Below are positions 15,695 to 24,349 of a stretch of 64,000 nt of DNA, in pieces. The translations under genes were made by a program, and so were the position numbers. Each line of letters begins with the position of its first letter. Position 1 is the first letter of the stretch. Source of the stretch: Dactylosporangium sp040605635 (GTDB lineage Bacteria > Actinomycetota > Actinomycetes > Mycobacteriales > Micromonosporaceae); NCBI RefSeq assembly GCF_040605635.1, contig NZ_JBEXDG010000007.1, forward strand, positions 186,001-250,000, in the 5' to 3' direction. Under the pieces are notes generated by a model, which had not been told where the DNA came from, did not search any database, and saw nothing but the letters and a program-made list of their open reading frames with translations.

Positions 15695-16744
15695 TCAGGC
15701 GGAGGCGCGGAGGATGAGTTCCGGGTTGAAGATGACGGAGCGCGGGGAGCGGCCGGGTTCGCGGATGCGGGTGAGCAGGAGCTGGGCCATCTCGCCGGCC
15801 ATCTCCTCGACCGGCTGGCGGACGGTGCTCAGCTGGGGGTGGCACTCCAGGGCGGCGGTGCTGTCGTCGAAGCCGATCACGGCCACGTCGCCCGGGACGG
15901 TGCGGCCCGCCTCCTGGATGACGCGCAGCGCACCGTCGGCCATCAGGTCGTTGGCGACGAAGACGCCGTCCACCTCGGGGTGCGAGGCGAGCAGGGCGCG
16001 GGCCGCGCGTTCGCCGCCGCCCCGGGTGAAGTCGCCCTCGACGTAGGGGGCCTCGGCCTGGCCGTTGGCGGCGACCGCCGCGCGGAAGCCGGCGAGGCGG
16101 TCCTGGGCGGCGGGCATGTCGAGCGGGCCGGTGATGGTGGCGATGCAGCGGCGGCCGAGTGCGGCGAGGCGGTCGACGGCCATGCGGACGCCGGCGCGCT
16201 GGTCGACGTCGACGTAGCTGGTGTGCACGGGCCGGCCCGGGCGGCAGGACAGGACGCAGGGGACGCCGAGGTCGACGAGCTGACCCGGGAGCGGGTCGTC
16301 GACGTGGCTGGAGATGAGCAGGGCGCCGTCGACGTGGCCCTGGCGCAGATACCGCATGACGTGCTCCCGGGCCGGCGGGTCGGCCAGGAAGATGACCAGG
16401 TGGATGCCGAGCGGGCGGAGGACCTCCTGCGCGCCCGCGGTGACCCGGCCCAGGTACGGGTCGGTGAAGGTCCGCGTGAGGAACGGCGTCTCGTAGCCGC
16501 GGTTCTCCGGCTCGGACACCACGAGGGCGATGGAGTCGGTGCGGCGGGTCACGAGGGAGCGGGCCGCGAGGTTCGGCACGTAGCCCGTCGCGGCGATCGC
16601 CCGCTCGACGGTGCGCCGCAGCTCGGGGTCGACGGTCTGCACCCCGTTGATCACGCGGGAGACCGTGGCGCGGGACACCCCGGCATAGTTGGCGACCTGC
16701 TCGAGGGTCGGTGGTCGCGTCTCGCTGCCCGTCATGAGTCTCAC
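15695..16744 (-). CDS. LacI-family transcriptional regulator
   Basis: 349 residues (346 from the second ATG). N-terminal helix-turn-helix and hinge: TLEQVANYAGVSRATVSRVI and VPNLAARSLVTRRT. The rest is a periplasmic-binding-protein-like sugar domain ending FDDSTAALECHPQLSTVRQP. The three genes on this strand (GH16, DUF1996, LacI) are separated by hairpins. Three GAGCGCTC-type palindromes upstream of the GH16 gene are of the class bound by LacI regulators with a central CG, such as CebR, so it probably represses the GH16 gene and responds to a glucan oligosaccharide (inference). Confidence 0.9.
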   Translation of the reverse strand: MRLMTGSETRPPTLEQVANYAGVSRATVSRVINGVQTVDPELRRTVERAIAATGYVPNLAARSLVTRRTDSIALVVSEPENRGYETPFLTRTFTDPYLGRVTAGAQEVLRPLGIHLVIFLADPPAREHVMRYLRQGHVDGALLISSHVDDPLPGQLVDLGVPCVLSCRPGRPVHTSYVDVDQRAGVRMAVDRLAALGRRCIATITGPLDMPAAQDRLAGFRAAVAANGQAEAPYVEGDFTRGGGERAARALLASHPEVDGVFVANDLMADGALRVIQEAGRTVPGDVAVIGFDDSTAALECHPQLSTVRQPVEEMAGEMAQLLLTRIREPGRSPRSVIFNPELILRASA

Positions 16745-16769
16745 GGTAGATCGTGCCCCCGCGCGGTGA

Positions 16770-16818
16770 GAAAAGGGAGCCGTGGATGGACGGCGGCACA
16801 GGCACGTCCATCCACGGC
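16770..16818 (-). terminator. intrinsic terminator of the DUF1996 gene
   Basis: A perfect 13-bp inverted repeat (16779-16791 with 16806-16818, arm GCCGTGGATGGAC) lies just after the DUF1996 stop. On the minus strand the stem is followed by TCCCTTTTCTC, a T-rich tract. This is the best canonical terminator in the window. Confidence 0.85.
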
Positions 16819-16832
16819 CGGTTCCTAGATAC

Positions 16833-18134
16833 TTACGCGCGCCCGTCGGCGCCGCACTTGACCTTCAGGCGGATGCAGTACGACACGCGGCGGTCCATCT
16901 CGGCCTGCGGCCAGGCGTTGAAGAAGTCGCCGTGCATGGTGAACCCGCGGCCCGAGCTGAGCCGGATACGCGCCGGGTCACCGTTCACCGGGTACCGCAG
17001 GACCTGCCGCAACTTGGGCACCGGCACCGGGTGGGTGGACGGGCAGCCGCCGTTGACGGGGTAGGCCATGTGGCTCTTGTGGTCGGCCGAGTCCAGGTCG
17101 CGCCCGTTCCAGCACTGCGGGAAGTCCAGGTACGACTCCAGCATCGAGCCGGCCGGACAGTTGATGAAGTCCTTCCCCGCGCCGGCCTCGTTGTGGTGCA
17201 GGCAGGACCAGCGGGAGATGGTGGTCGCGTCGGGAGCGGTCGCCTTGGCGTTGCCGGCGACGATCCGCAGCCCGAAGGGCAGCGACTGGGTCTGCTCGCG
17301 CACGGCGTCGCTGACCCCTTCACCGAGGTAGTAGAACGTGGTGATCACCGGCTCGACCGGGTTGTTGTCCCAGTACAGGGTCGGCACCCAGTACGAGGAC
17401 TTGTCGACGGCCGGGTTGCAGTTGCTGGGGCCGTTGGCGAGGTCGTCGACCGTCGAGTTGCCGTTGGTGACGGTGCTGCCGAAGAAGCTGTGCATGTGCG
17501 ACGCGCCGGGCAGGCCGGGGAAGACGATCGGGTCGTCCGGCAGCCGGTGGCTGAACGGGCAGTCGGCGAGGAACTCCGCCACCCGGACCGCACCCGGCGG
17601 GATGGTGGTCGGGTTACTGGTGGGCGGCGTGCTCCCACCCGTCCCGAACACCTGGAACTCCCACAGCGACACGCCGTACTGGGTGGCCCGGCGGGTGGTG
17701 TTGAGCTTCACGTACCGCCCGGTTCCGGACACGTTGAGCGTCTGCACCCCACCGGTGCCGTTGACGGTGGTGTTGATCGTCGTCCACGAGGTGCCGTTGG
17801 CCGACGTCTGGATCGTGAAGTCGCGGGCGTACGCGGCCTCCCAGTTGATGACCACCTGGGTGATCGTGGCGGGCGCGCCCAGGTCGACCTGCAGCCACTG
17901 CGGGTCGCTGAACGCGCTCGACCACCGGGTGCCGGGGTTGCCGTCGACGGCGTTGGCCGCCGACGACCCCCCGTTCTCGGCCGAGGAGGCCGTGACCGGC
18001 TTCCCCTGCGAGATCGGGACCTCCGCGGCGTCGGCGACGCCACGGGTGGCCGCGTACGTGCCGACCAGTGCGGTGAGCGCCAACCCGACCAGCAGCTTCC
18101 TGGTCAGGCCCCTCCCCAGGACCCGGGCGCTCAT
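16833..18134 (-). CDS. secreted discoidin-domain plus DUF1996 protein
   Basis: 433 residues from an ATG with GGAGG eight bases upstream. Residues 1-45 are a signal peptide with a basic start and a hydrophobic core (LVGLALTALVGTYAATRG). Residues 45-185 are an F5/8 type C (discoidin) carbohydrate-binding domain (ASSAENGGSSAANAVDG, GTRWSSAFSDPQWLQVDLG). A Thr/Pro linker leads to a DUF1996 domain (about 200-430) with the HMHSFFG motif and many Cys. DUF1996 is known mainly from fungi and actinomycetes, without a proven reaction. It probably acts outside the cell on glucan with the adjacent GH16 enzyme (inference). Confidence 0.88.
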   Translation of the reverse strand: MSARVLGRGLTRKLLVGLALTALVGTYAATRGVADAAEVPISQGKPVTASSAENGGSSAANAVDGNPGTRWSSAFSDPQWLQVDLGAPATITQVVINWEAAYARDFTIQTSANGTSWTTINTTVNGTGGVQTLNVSGTGRYVKLNTTRRATQYGVSLWEFQVFGTGGSTPPTSNPTTIPPGAVRVAEFLADCPFSHRLPDDPIVFPGLPGASHMHSFFGSTVTNGNSTVDDLANGPSNCNPAVDKSSYWVPTLYWDNNPVEPVITTFYYLGEGVSDAVREQTQSLPFGLRIVAGNAKATAPDATTISRWSCLHHNEAGAGKDFINCPAGSMLESYLDFPQCWNGRDLDSADHKSHMAYPVNGGCPSTHPVPVPKLRQVLRYPVNGDPARIRLSSGRGFTMHGDFFNAWPQAEMDRRVSYCIRLKVKCGADGRA

Positions 18135-18187
18135 GCCGTCGCCTCCGCTGCGCTCCAGCGCCGGCCTGAGCCAATACTGCACCCATG

Positions 18188-18220
18188 GTGAGCGGCCCAA
18201 CCGCTCCGCTGGCCGCTCAC
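18188..18220 (-). terminator. hairpin overlapping the GH16 stop codon
   Basis: GTGAGCGGCC (18188-18197) and GGCCGCTCAC (18211-18220) are a perfect 10-bp inverted repeat that includes the GH16 stop codon. Probably a U-less terminator separating GH16 from the DUF1996 gene. Confidence 0.6.
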
Positions 18221-20424
18221 TTGTAGACCCGCACGTAGTCGACGTACATCCGGGACGGGAACGGCGTGGTCGCGTCGATCGGGCCCGGGAAGTCACCGCC
18301 GACCGCGAGGTTGAGGATCAGGTAGAACTGGTGGTCGTAGACCCACGGGCCACGGGTCGTCTCGACGGTGTCCTTGTTGGCGACCAGGATGACCTGGTTG
18401 TCGACGCGGAACGTCATCTTCGTGCTGTCCCACTCGGTCGAGTAGACGTGGTAGTCCAGCGACAGGTCGACCGTGGTGATCTTCTGGCCGTAGCCGCCAC
18501 CGCCGTTGTAGGCCGGCGCGTGCAGCGTCGAGTAGATCTCGTTGGTGTTGCGGCCGAGGATCTCCATGATGTCGATCTCGCCGTTGTACGGCCAGGGGCG
18601 GCCGGTCAGGAAGTCGGTGCCCATCATCCAGAACGCGGGCCAGAGGCCGTTGCCCTTCGGGACCTTGATCCGGGCCTCGACGCGGCCGTACTGGGTGGAG
18701 AACTTGTTGCTGGTGTTGATCCGGCCCGAGGTGTAGTCGCGGCCGCCGAGGGTCTGCTTGCGGGCCTCGATGACCAGCGAGCCGCCCTGGATGGAGGTGT
18801 TCTCCAGGTTCGTGTAGTACTGGATCTCACCGTTCTGGCCGGTGCCCGGGTCGATCGTCCACTTGGACGTGTCGACGTTGGTGCCGGTGTTGAACTCGTC
18901 GGACCACACCAGGTTCGTCGCCGGGAAGATCGGGTCGGCCGGGTTCGCCGGCGGCTGGACCGGCTGGCCGCCGGTGCCGAAGACCTTGAACTCCCACAGC
19001 GAGTAGCCGTAGCCGTTGGAGCGCTGCGTGCCGTACATGCGCACGTAGCGGCCGGAGCCGTTGACCGTCAGCGTCTCGCGGTAGCCCTTGCCGGTCGTGG
19101 TGGTGTAGATCGGCGTCCAGTTGGTCGCGTCCGCCGAGGTCTGGATCTGGTACGACACGGCGTACGCCGGGTCCCACTGCAGCACGACCTGCTTGATCTG
19201 CGCGGTCGCGCCGAGGTCGACGTAGATCCAGCCCGGGTCGACCCAGCCGCCCGTCGGGTTGGTCGCCCAGCGGCTCGCCGGGTCGTTGTCGAACGCCTTG
19301 TCCGGCGTGCACGGGTTGCAGTTCGTGTCGTTCTGCGAGGTCGACGCGAACGCCGGCTTCTTGTACGACAGCAGGACGTTGTTGCCGTTCGGCTGGCTCG
19401 GGCTGCTGCTCGGCTGGCTCGGGCTGTTGCTCGGGCTGCCGGGCACGTCGTTGGACGTCGACGGCACACCGTTGACGCGGACCTGGAACTCCCACAGCGA
19501 GTAGCCCCACTGGGTGGCCCGGGCGGTGCCGTTCATCCGCACGTAGCGGCCGCTGCCGCTGACCGGGATCGTCTGCACGCCACCGGTCGAGCCGGTCGCG
19601 GTGTGCACCGTCGTCCAGGTGGTGCCGTTCGTGGACAGCTGGATGGTGTACGCGGTCGCGTACGCCGCCTCCCAGTTGAGCGTGACGCCGCAGACGGCCT
19701 GCGTGGAGCCGAGGTCGACCTGGACCCACTGCGGGTCGCCTGCCGCGCTGGACCAGCGGGTGCCGAGGTTGCCGTCGAAGGCGGACGCCGCGGGGGTGCC
19801 GGCGTTCTCCGTCGACGAGGCGCTGGCGGCCTTGCCGAGGGCGGCGTTGGCGGTGCTGCACTGGCCGGGCGTGGTGGACCCGCCGAAGACCTGGAACTCC
19901 CACAGCGAGACGCCGTACTGCGTGGCGCGGGCGGTGGTGTAGACCCGCACGTACCGGGCGGTGCCGCTGACGGTCAGGCTCTGGTTACCGCCGGTGGAGG
20001 TGGTGGTGCTGTAGACGTTCGTCCAGGTCGACCCGTTGGCGGAGGTCTGGATCTGGTACGCCGTCGCGTACGCCGCTTCCCAGTTGAGGGCGACGCGGGT
20101 GAGGGTCTGCGTGGCGCCGAGGTCTACCTGGATCCACTGCGGGTCGCTGGCGGCGCTGGACCAGCGGGTGCCACCGTTACCGTCGGTGGCGCTGGTGGCG
20201 GGGGTGCCGGCGTTCTCCACGGACGACGCGGTGGTGGGCTTGCCCTGCGACAGCAGGGTCTCAGCGGCGTCGGCCCGGGTCACGACCACGACGATGTAGG
20301 TGCACAGCATCGCGGCCACCGCGGTGGCGATGGCGCCGGCGCGCAGGGTGCGCCGGCCGGTCGTAAATCGTGAGAGACGTCGATGGCCGGGGGCGGGTGC
20401 CGACCAAGGCATAGGGAGCTCCAT
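18217..20424 (-). CDS. secreted GH16 beta-glucanase with three discoidin domains
   Basis: 735 residues. The signal peptide has a long basic n-region then a hydrophobic core about residues 30-50. Three F5/8 type C domains follow (about 53-180, 190-320 and 345-480), the first two very similar and the third divergent with two Cys; a Ser/Pro/Gln linker separates the second and third. The GH16 catalytic domain (about 495-735) has the NGEIDIMEILG active site with both catalytic Glu, and FWMMGTD. Such enzymes cut beta-1,3- or mixed beta-glucans. Start may be 20424 or the ATG four codons later, which has GGAG upstream. Three LacI-type palindromes precede the gene. Confidence 0.92.
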   Translation of the reverse strand: MELPMPWSAPAPGHRRLSRFTTGRRTLRAGAIATAVAAMLCTYIVVVVTRADAAETLLSQGKPTTASSVENAGTPATSATDGNGGTRWSSAASDPQWIQVDLGATQTLTRVALNWEAAYATAYQIQTSANGSTWTNVYSTTTSTGGNQSLTVSGTARYVRVYTTARATQYGVSLWEFQVFGGSTTPGQCSTANAALGKAASASSTENAGTPAASAFDGNLGTRWSSAAGDPQWVQVDLGSTQAVCGVTLNWEAAYATAYTIQLSTNGTTWTTVHTATGSTGGVQTIPVSGSGRYVRMNGTARATQWGYSLWEFQVRVNGVPSTSNDVPGSPSNSPSQPSSSPSQPNGNNVLLSYKKPAFASTSQNDTNCNPCTPDKAFDNDPASRWATNPTGGWVDPGWIYVDLGATAQIKQVVLQWDPAYAVSYQIQTSADATNWTPIYTTTTGKGYRETLTVNGSGRYVRMYGTQRSNGYGYSLWEFKVFGTGGQPVQPPANPADPIFPATNLVWSDEFNTGTNVDTSKWTIDPGTGQNGEIQYYTNLENTSIQGGSLVIEARKQTLGGRDYTSGRINTSNKFSTQYGRVEARIKVPKGNGLWPAFWMMGTDFLTGRPWPYNGEIDIMEILGRNTNEIYSTLHAPAYNGGGGYGQKITTVDLSLDYHVYSTEWDSTKMTFRVDNQVILVANKDTVETTRGPWVYDHQFYLILNLAVGGDFPGPIDATTPFPSRMYVDYVRVYK

Positions 20425-20457
20425 TCATGTCGCTCGGGTGACCAGTGTGTTGCGGAG

Positions 20458-20481
20458 GGATGAGAGAGCGCTCTCTCATCC
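20458..20481. promoter_or_regulatory. LacI-type operator 1 (perfect 24-bp palindrome)
   Basis: Perfect palindrome with core GAGAGAGCGCTCTCTC extended by GGAT/ATCC, 34 bp upstream of the GH16 start. The central CG and GC-rich arms match LacI/CebR-class operators; it is well placed to block the promoter. Confidence 0.8.
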
Positions 20482-20530
20482 GGTCACTGTGAACCCTTGC
20501 TCGAATCGTGTCAATGCCTCCGCCGGAATG

Positions 20531-20544
20531 GGAGAGCGCTCTCC
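20531..20544. promoter_or_regulatory. LacI-type operator 2
   Basis: GGAGAGCGCTCTCC, a perfect 14-bp palindrome with the same core as operator 1, 68 bp further upstream by centre-to-centre distance. Confidence 0.75.
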
Positions 20545-20618
20545 AAACATCGACTACCAGCAGCTCACGGGCGTTCGACGCTGCGTGGAGCAGTGACAAA
20601 GCCTGATATTCCGTGGAC

Positions 20619-20634
20619 GGGGAGCGCTCTCCCC
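20619..20634. promoter_or_regulatory. LacI-type operator 3
   Basis: GGGGAGCGCTCTCCCC, a near palindrome around AGCGCT, just after the GNAT stop codon and about 200 bp before the GH16 start. Three spaced sites allow DNA looping by a LacI-type dimer pair. Confidence 0.65.
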
Positions 20635-20648
20635 AGGTCAGCGCCGCG

Positions 20649-21215
20649 TTACGCGCGACGCATGATCCACACCGGCAGGTGGTCGTCGACCGTCAGGCGC
20701 TCGACGACGTCGAACCCGGCACCGCGGTACACCTCGACGTTGCCGGGATTGGAGGTCTCCAGCAGCGCGGGCAACCCGTCGGCGGCGGCACGCTCCAGCG
20801 CGGGTGCCATCGCGGCGCGGGCCAGGCGCCGGCCGCGGTGCTCCGGGTGCGACGCCAGAACGCCGAGGTACCAGCGCGGATACTTCGGCATCGCGGCGGC
20901 GACGGCGTGCTCGTACACCGCGAACCGCCCGGTCGGCGCGTGACCCGACGGCGGCGCGTCCGGCCCGTCCCACATGGCGACGGCCGCGCCGCCGTCGGCG
21001 ACCCAGACGGTGCCGAGACCGACCCGGGCGTCGAACAGCCCACCGGCGATCGCGGCCGCCTCGTCGGGGTAGGTGGCGTCGTCAGGGCAGAAGAACCGGA
21101 ACGCGGGATCGGCGGCGAACGCCGCGACGACGGTGGCGACCACCGCGGCACGGTGCGCGGGGGTCGCCACCTCGACGACGGGCTCGGCGGCGGGCTGGGT
21201 GAGGGGTGTGGTCAC
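20649..21215 (-). CDS. GNAT-family N-acetyltransferase
   Basis: 188 residues from a GTG that overlaps the stop of the anti-sigma-like gene (GTGA). The acetyl-CoA motif region is WYLGVLASHPEHRGRRLARAA, with Q/R-x-x-G-R/K in the form HRGRRL, followed by LLETSNPGNVEVYRGAGFDVV. An upstream in-frame frame extends into the previous gene and is rejected. Third gene of the sigma / anti-sigma / acetyltransferase operon; acceptor unknown. Confidence 0.87.
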   Translation of the reverse strand: MTTPLTQPAAEPVVEVATPAHRAAVVATVVAAFAADPAFRFFCPDDATYPDEAAAIAGGLFDARVGLGTVWVADGGAAVAMWDGPDAPPSGHAPTGRFAVYEHAVAAAMPKYPRWYLGVLASHPEHRGRRLARAAMAPALERAAADGLPALLETSNPGNVEVYRGAGFDVVERLTVDDHLPVWIMRRA

Positions 21216-22063
21216 GACCAGGTCATACCACGCACGATCTGCTCGAACTCGGAATTTTCGACGGCCCGGCCGGCGACCACCAGCTGGAAGCGGACCTGCC
21301 CGCGCTCCGACCACCAGCCGGCGGCGGGGCTCCCCGGGCGGTCGTAGAGGTCCACGGTGTGCCCGTCGACGCTCAGGGTGCGGTCGGGCGGCAGCCGGTC
21401 GCGGGCCTCGCACCCGCAGTGGAACGCGTAGATCCGCACCTCCGGCCCGCCCTGCCGGGTGTAGCGCAGGGCGAGCAGGGCGCCGCCCGGGCTCTGCCAG
21501 ACCGGCGGCTGCTCGGCCCAGCCGCCCGCCAGGTCCGGCAGCTCCGCGTCGCGGAACACGACCCGCTGCCCGGCAGGGTCCCGCGCGTCCAGGACGGCCC
21601 GGTCGCCGACCGTCTGGGGCAGCTCGAAGGTCCGCGCGGCGACGGCGCTGTCGTCGGCGCAGCCGGTGTAGACGCCGGCGAGGAACACCGACACGGCGCG
21701 GCCGGACCGGTCGGCGCGGTCACCGGCCGGGTTCAGCTCGACGCACTTGCCGGGCAGCGGCATGGCGTACACGGTGATCCTCGTGCCGGTGCGGTCGATC
21801 CGCGCGGTGTGCCACGGCACGCCCGGCACCGTCGGCAGGGCGGCCGGCGCCGCCGGCACCGGTCGCGGCGGCGTCCCGCCGGGGCGCACCGCCGCGAACC
21901 CGGCCAGGGCGGCGAGGGCGGTCACCGCCACGGCGCCCAGGCGGGTGGCGCGGCGCCGGCGGATCAGGCGGCGGATCGCGGCGTGCGGCGGCCGCAGCAG
22001 CGTCGGCGGCACCTCCGCGACCGCCCGCTCCAGGAGATCGATCACCTTCGTGTCATCGCTCAT
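21212..22063 (-). CDS. membrane-anchored probable anti-sigma protein
   Basis: 283 residues. A cytoplasmic N-terminus (1-38) with a basic stretch RRLIRRRRATR precedes one membrane segment (about 40-60), then a Pro/Ala linker and an extracellular domain with three Cys (CADD, CGC). The gene starts in an ATGA overlap with the sigma factor gene, the usual layout for SigE-family sigma factors with membrane partners in actinomycetes. The anti-sigma function is inferred from context; no zinc-binding anti-sigma motif is seen. Confidence 0.72.
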   Translation of the reverse strand: MSDDTKVIDLLERAVAEVPPTLLRPPHAAIRRLIRRRRATRLGAVAVTALAALAGFAAVRPGGTPPRPVPAAPAALPTVPGVPWHTARIDRTGTRITVYAMPLPGKCVELNPAGDRADRSGRAVSVFLAGVYTGCADDSAVAARTFELPQTVGDRAVLDARDPAGQRVVFRDAELPDLAGGWAEQPPVWQSPGGALLALRYTRQGGPEVRIYAFHCGCEARDRLPPDRTLSVDGHTVDLYDRPGSPAAGWWSERGQVRFQLVVAGRAVENSEFEQIVRGMTWS

Positions 22064-22560
22064 CGGACCACCCCCTCCACCAGTAGTGCCCGCAGCTGCG
22101 GGTCGTGGCGCAGCGCCGCGAGGGCGCGTGCCGTGTGCGACTTGACGGTGCCGAGCTTCAGGCCGAGGGCCCGCGCGGTGTCGGCCTCGGTGAAGTCGCC
22201 GTGGAAGCGCAGCATCAGCACCGCCCGCTGTTGTCTCGGTAGGCGGGCGAGGGCACCGGCGAGCAGGTGGCGCAGCTCGACCCCCTCGAGCTCACCCCCG
22301 CCCGACGGGCGCTCCGGCAGGTCCCCCGTCGGCAGTTCACCCCGCCACTTGCGGCGCCACCAGCTCAGGTACGTGCTGGCGAGCATCGCGCGCAGGTACG
22401 CGTCCGGCGCGCCGTCCCGGATCCGCGGCCAGCGCCCGTAGGCCCGGGCGAGGACCGTCTGCACGAGGTCCTCCGCGCGGTGCCAGTCGTGTGTCAGCAG
22501 CCACGCCGAGCGCAGCAGCCGGGGCCAGGCCGCGCTCACGTACGTCTCGAAGTCCTCCAC
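22060..22560 (-). CDS. SigE-family ECF sigma factor
   Basis: 166 residues, the usual length of this family. Region 2 has WLLTHDWHRAEDLVQTVLARAY and region 4 has LPRQQRAVLMLRFHGDFTEADTARALGLKLGTVKSHTARALA (motif read in two helices). Directs RNA polymerase to a small regulon, probably including its own operon. Overlaps the membrane protein gene by four bases. Confidence 0.9.
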   Translation of the reverse strand: MEDFETYVSAAWPRLLRSAWLLTHDWHRAEDLVQTVLARAYGRWPRIRDGAPDAYLRAMLASTYLSWWRRKWRGELPTGDLPERPSGGGELEGVELRHLLAGALARLPRQQRAVLMLRFHGDFTEADTARALGLKLGTVKSHTARALAALRHDPQLRALLVEGVVR

Positions 22561-22579
22561 CAGGTGCCCTCCCGGGCGG

Positions 22580-22966
22580 TCAACGACGCCGGTCCGGAGA
22601 AAGGTTGTCCTGTACCTTCCGCAGATACGCGGCGACGGCGTCGCGGTTGCGCGCCAGGCACGCGATCCGCGCGTCCATCCGGTCCCGCTCGGCCGCGAGC
22701 AGGGCGATGAGCTCCTCGCTGGCGTCGGAGACCGTGATCGTGCACGGGTTGTCGGTGCACGGCAGCACCTCCCGGATCACCCGGGTCGGCAGCCCGGCGT
22801 CCAGCAGCCCGCGGATCTGCTGCACCCGGTCGACGAGGTGCTCGGCGTAGTCGCGGTAGCCGTTGTCCCGCCGCGCCGGAGTGAGCAGGCCCTGCTCCTC
22901 GTAGTAGCGCAGCAGACGGGCAGGTGTACCCGTCCGGCGGGACAACTCACCTATGCGCATGCTCAC
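22580..22966 (-). CDS. MerR-family regulator
   Basis: 128 residues; ATG at either 22966 or 22960. MRIGELSRRTGTPARLLRYYEEQGLL is the winged helix-turn-helix with the RYYEEQGLL signature. Two Cys in CTDNPC at the start of the dimer helix might sense a ligand or redox state. Divergent from an MFS exporter gene with a MerR-type operator between them, so it probably controls that exporter. Confidence 0.88.
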   Translation of the reverse strand: MSMRIGELSRRTGTPARLLRYYEEQGLLTPARRDNGYRDYAEHLVDRVQQIRGLLDAGLPTRVIREVLPCTDNPCTITVSDASEELIALLAAERDRMDARIACLARNRDAVAAYLRKVQDNLSPDRRR

Positions 22967-22972
22967 TCCTCC

Positions 22973-22994
22973 TTGACCTTCACACCAGTGTGAA
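22973..22994. promoter_or_regulatory. MerR-type operator/promoter of the MFS gene
   Basis: TTGACC at 22973-22978 is a -35 box and runs into TTCACACCAGTGTGAA (22979-22994), a perfect 7-2-7 inverted repeat lying where MerR regulators bind between -35 and -10. The -10 is not clear (candidate GATGAT near 23000). Confidence 0.7.
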
Positions 22995-23011
22995 CCTCCG
23001 ATGATCCGGTC

Positions 23012-24349
23012 ATGCCGCTGCTCCTGCTGTCCTTGATGTCCGCAGCCCAGTTCCTCCTCGCGCTGGACTACTCGATCGTCTACGTGGCACTGCCGGGGAT
23101 CGCGGCCGACCTGGGCCTTTCGCTCGCGGCAGCGCAGTGGGTGGTGAGCGCCTACGCGGTGCCGTTCGCCGGGTTCCTGCTCCTCGGCGGGCGGATCGCC
23201 GACCGGGTCGGCGCGGGCCGGCTCTACGTGGCGGCGACGGTCGCGTTCGGGGTGGCCTCGGTCGCCGGTGGGCTCGCCTCGTCGGGTGGGGTGCTGCTCG
23301 CGGCCCGGTTCGCGCAGGGCGCGGCGGCGGCGCTGCTGCAGCCGGCGATCCTGGGCCTGCTGGGCACCCTGTTCGCGGTGCGGTCGAGGGCGCTGTCGGT
23401 CTGGGGTGCGGTCGGCGCCTCAGGTCTGGCCGCGGGTGTCGTCCTGGGCGGCGTCCTCACCCGCACGTCGTGGCGCTGGACGTTCTACGTCAACGTGCCG
23501 GTGACCGTGCTGTGCGCCGTGGGTGGCGCGATCTGGCTGCGGTCCTCGCTGCGCGGCGGCGCCCGGATCCCCCTGCCGGGCGCGCTGCTCGGCACCGGCG
23601 CGGCGCTGGGCGCGGTCCTCGGCCTCACCCTCGCCGGCACCAGCGGCTGGACCGCTCCCGTCACCGTCTCGGCCGTCGTGCTCACGGTCCTGCTCGGGGT
23701 GGGGTTCGCGGTGCACGAGCGCCGGTCCCGGACGCCGCTCGTCGAGCCGTCGCTGCGCCGGATCGGGAGCCTGCGGGTGGGCGCGGCGGCGACGGCGCTG
23801 TACATGGCCAGCGTCGGCTCCGAGTTCTACGTGGTGACCCTGCTGCTGCAGTCGTCGCGCGGCTACTCCCCGCTCCTCGCGGGTCTGGCGTTCCTGCCCC
23901 TCGCCGCCCTGGTGACGGTGGGCAGCGCGGTCACCGGCCGGGCGGTGCGCCGGCTGGGCTCCCCCACGGTCCTCTCGGCCGGCTTCGCCCTGGCGGCGCT
24001 CGGGCTGGGCTGGCTGGCCCTGGCCACGGACGGCTCCTACGCCGCCGGGCTGCTGCCGGGGCTGCTGCTCAGCGGCTTCGCCCACGGCATGATCTACACC
24101 GCGATGTTCGTCCTGGGTGGGCGCGACGTCCCGGCCGAGCACCAGTCGGCGGCCGGGTCGGTGCTGACCACGTCGCAGTACCTCGCCGGGGCCGTGACCG
24201 TGGCGGTGCTGACGCTGGTCCTGAGCGGCGGCGGGTCGTTCGCGACCGCGTTCGCGATGACGGCGGCGGCCGCCCTGGCCGGCGCGGTGGTGGCCGCCGC
24301 CGGCCGCTCCCGTGATCCGGAAGAGATGTTGTCGCTCCAGCGGCAATAA
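23012..24349 (+). CDS. DHA2-type MFS drug exporter
   Basis: 445 residues with roughly 12-14 membrane helices. Motif A is GGRIADRVGAGRLY and motif C-like Gly/Pro residues lie in helix 5 (GVLTRTSWRWTFYVNVPV, a DHA2 hallmark). Proton-driven efflux of drugs or cationic compounds. Expressed divergently from the MerR gene and likely induced through it. The last codons lie inside a long inverted repeat shared with the convergent gnd gene. Confidence 0.88.
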   Translation: MPLLLLSLMSAAQFLLALDYSIVYVALPGIAADLGLSLAAAQWVVSAYAVPFAGFLLLGGRIADRVGAGRLYVAATVAFGVASVAGGLASSGGVLLAARFAQGAAAALLQPAILGLLGTLFAVRSRALSVWGAVGASGLAAGVVLGGVLTRTSWRWTFYVNVPVTVLCAVGGAIWLRSSLRGGARIPLPGALLGTGAALGAVLGLTLAGTSGWTAPVTVSAVVLTVLLGVGFAVHERRSRTPLVEPSLRRIGSLRVGAAATALYMASVGSEFYVVTLLLQSSRGYSPLLAGLAFLPLAALVTVGSAVTGRAVRRLGSPTVLSAGFALAALGLGWLALATDGSYAAGLLPGLLLSGFAHGMIYTAMFVLGGRDVPAEHQSAAGSVLTTSQYLAGAVTVAVLTLVLSGGGSFATAFAMTAAAALAGAVVAAAGRSRDPEEMLSLQRQ

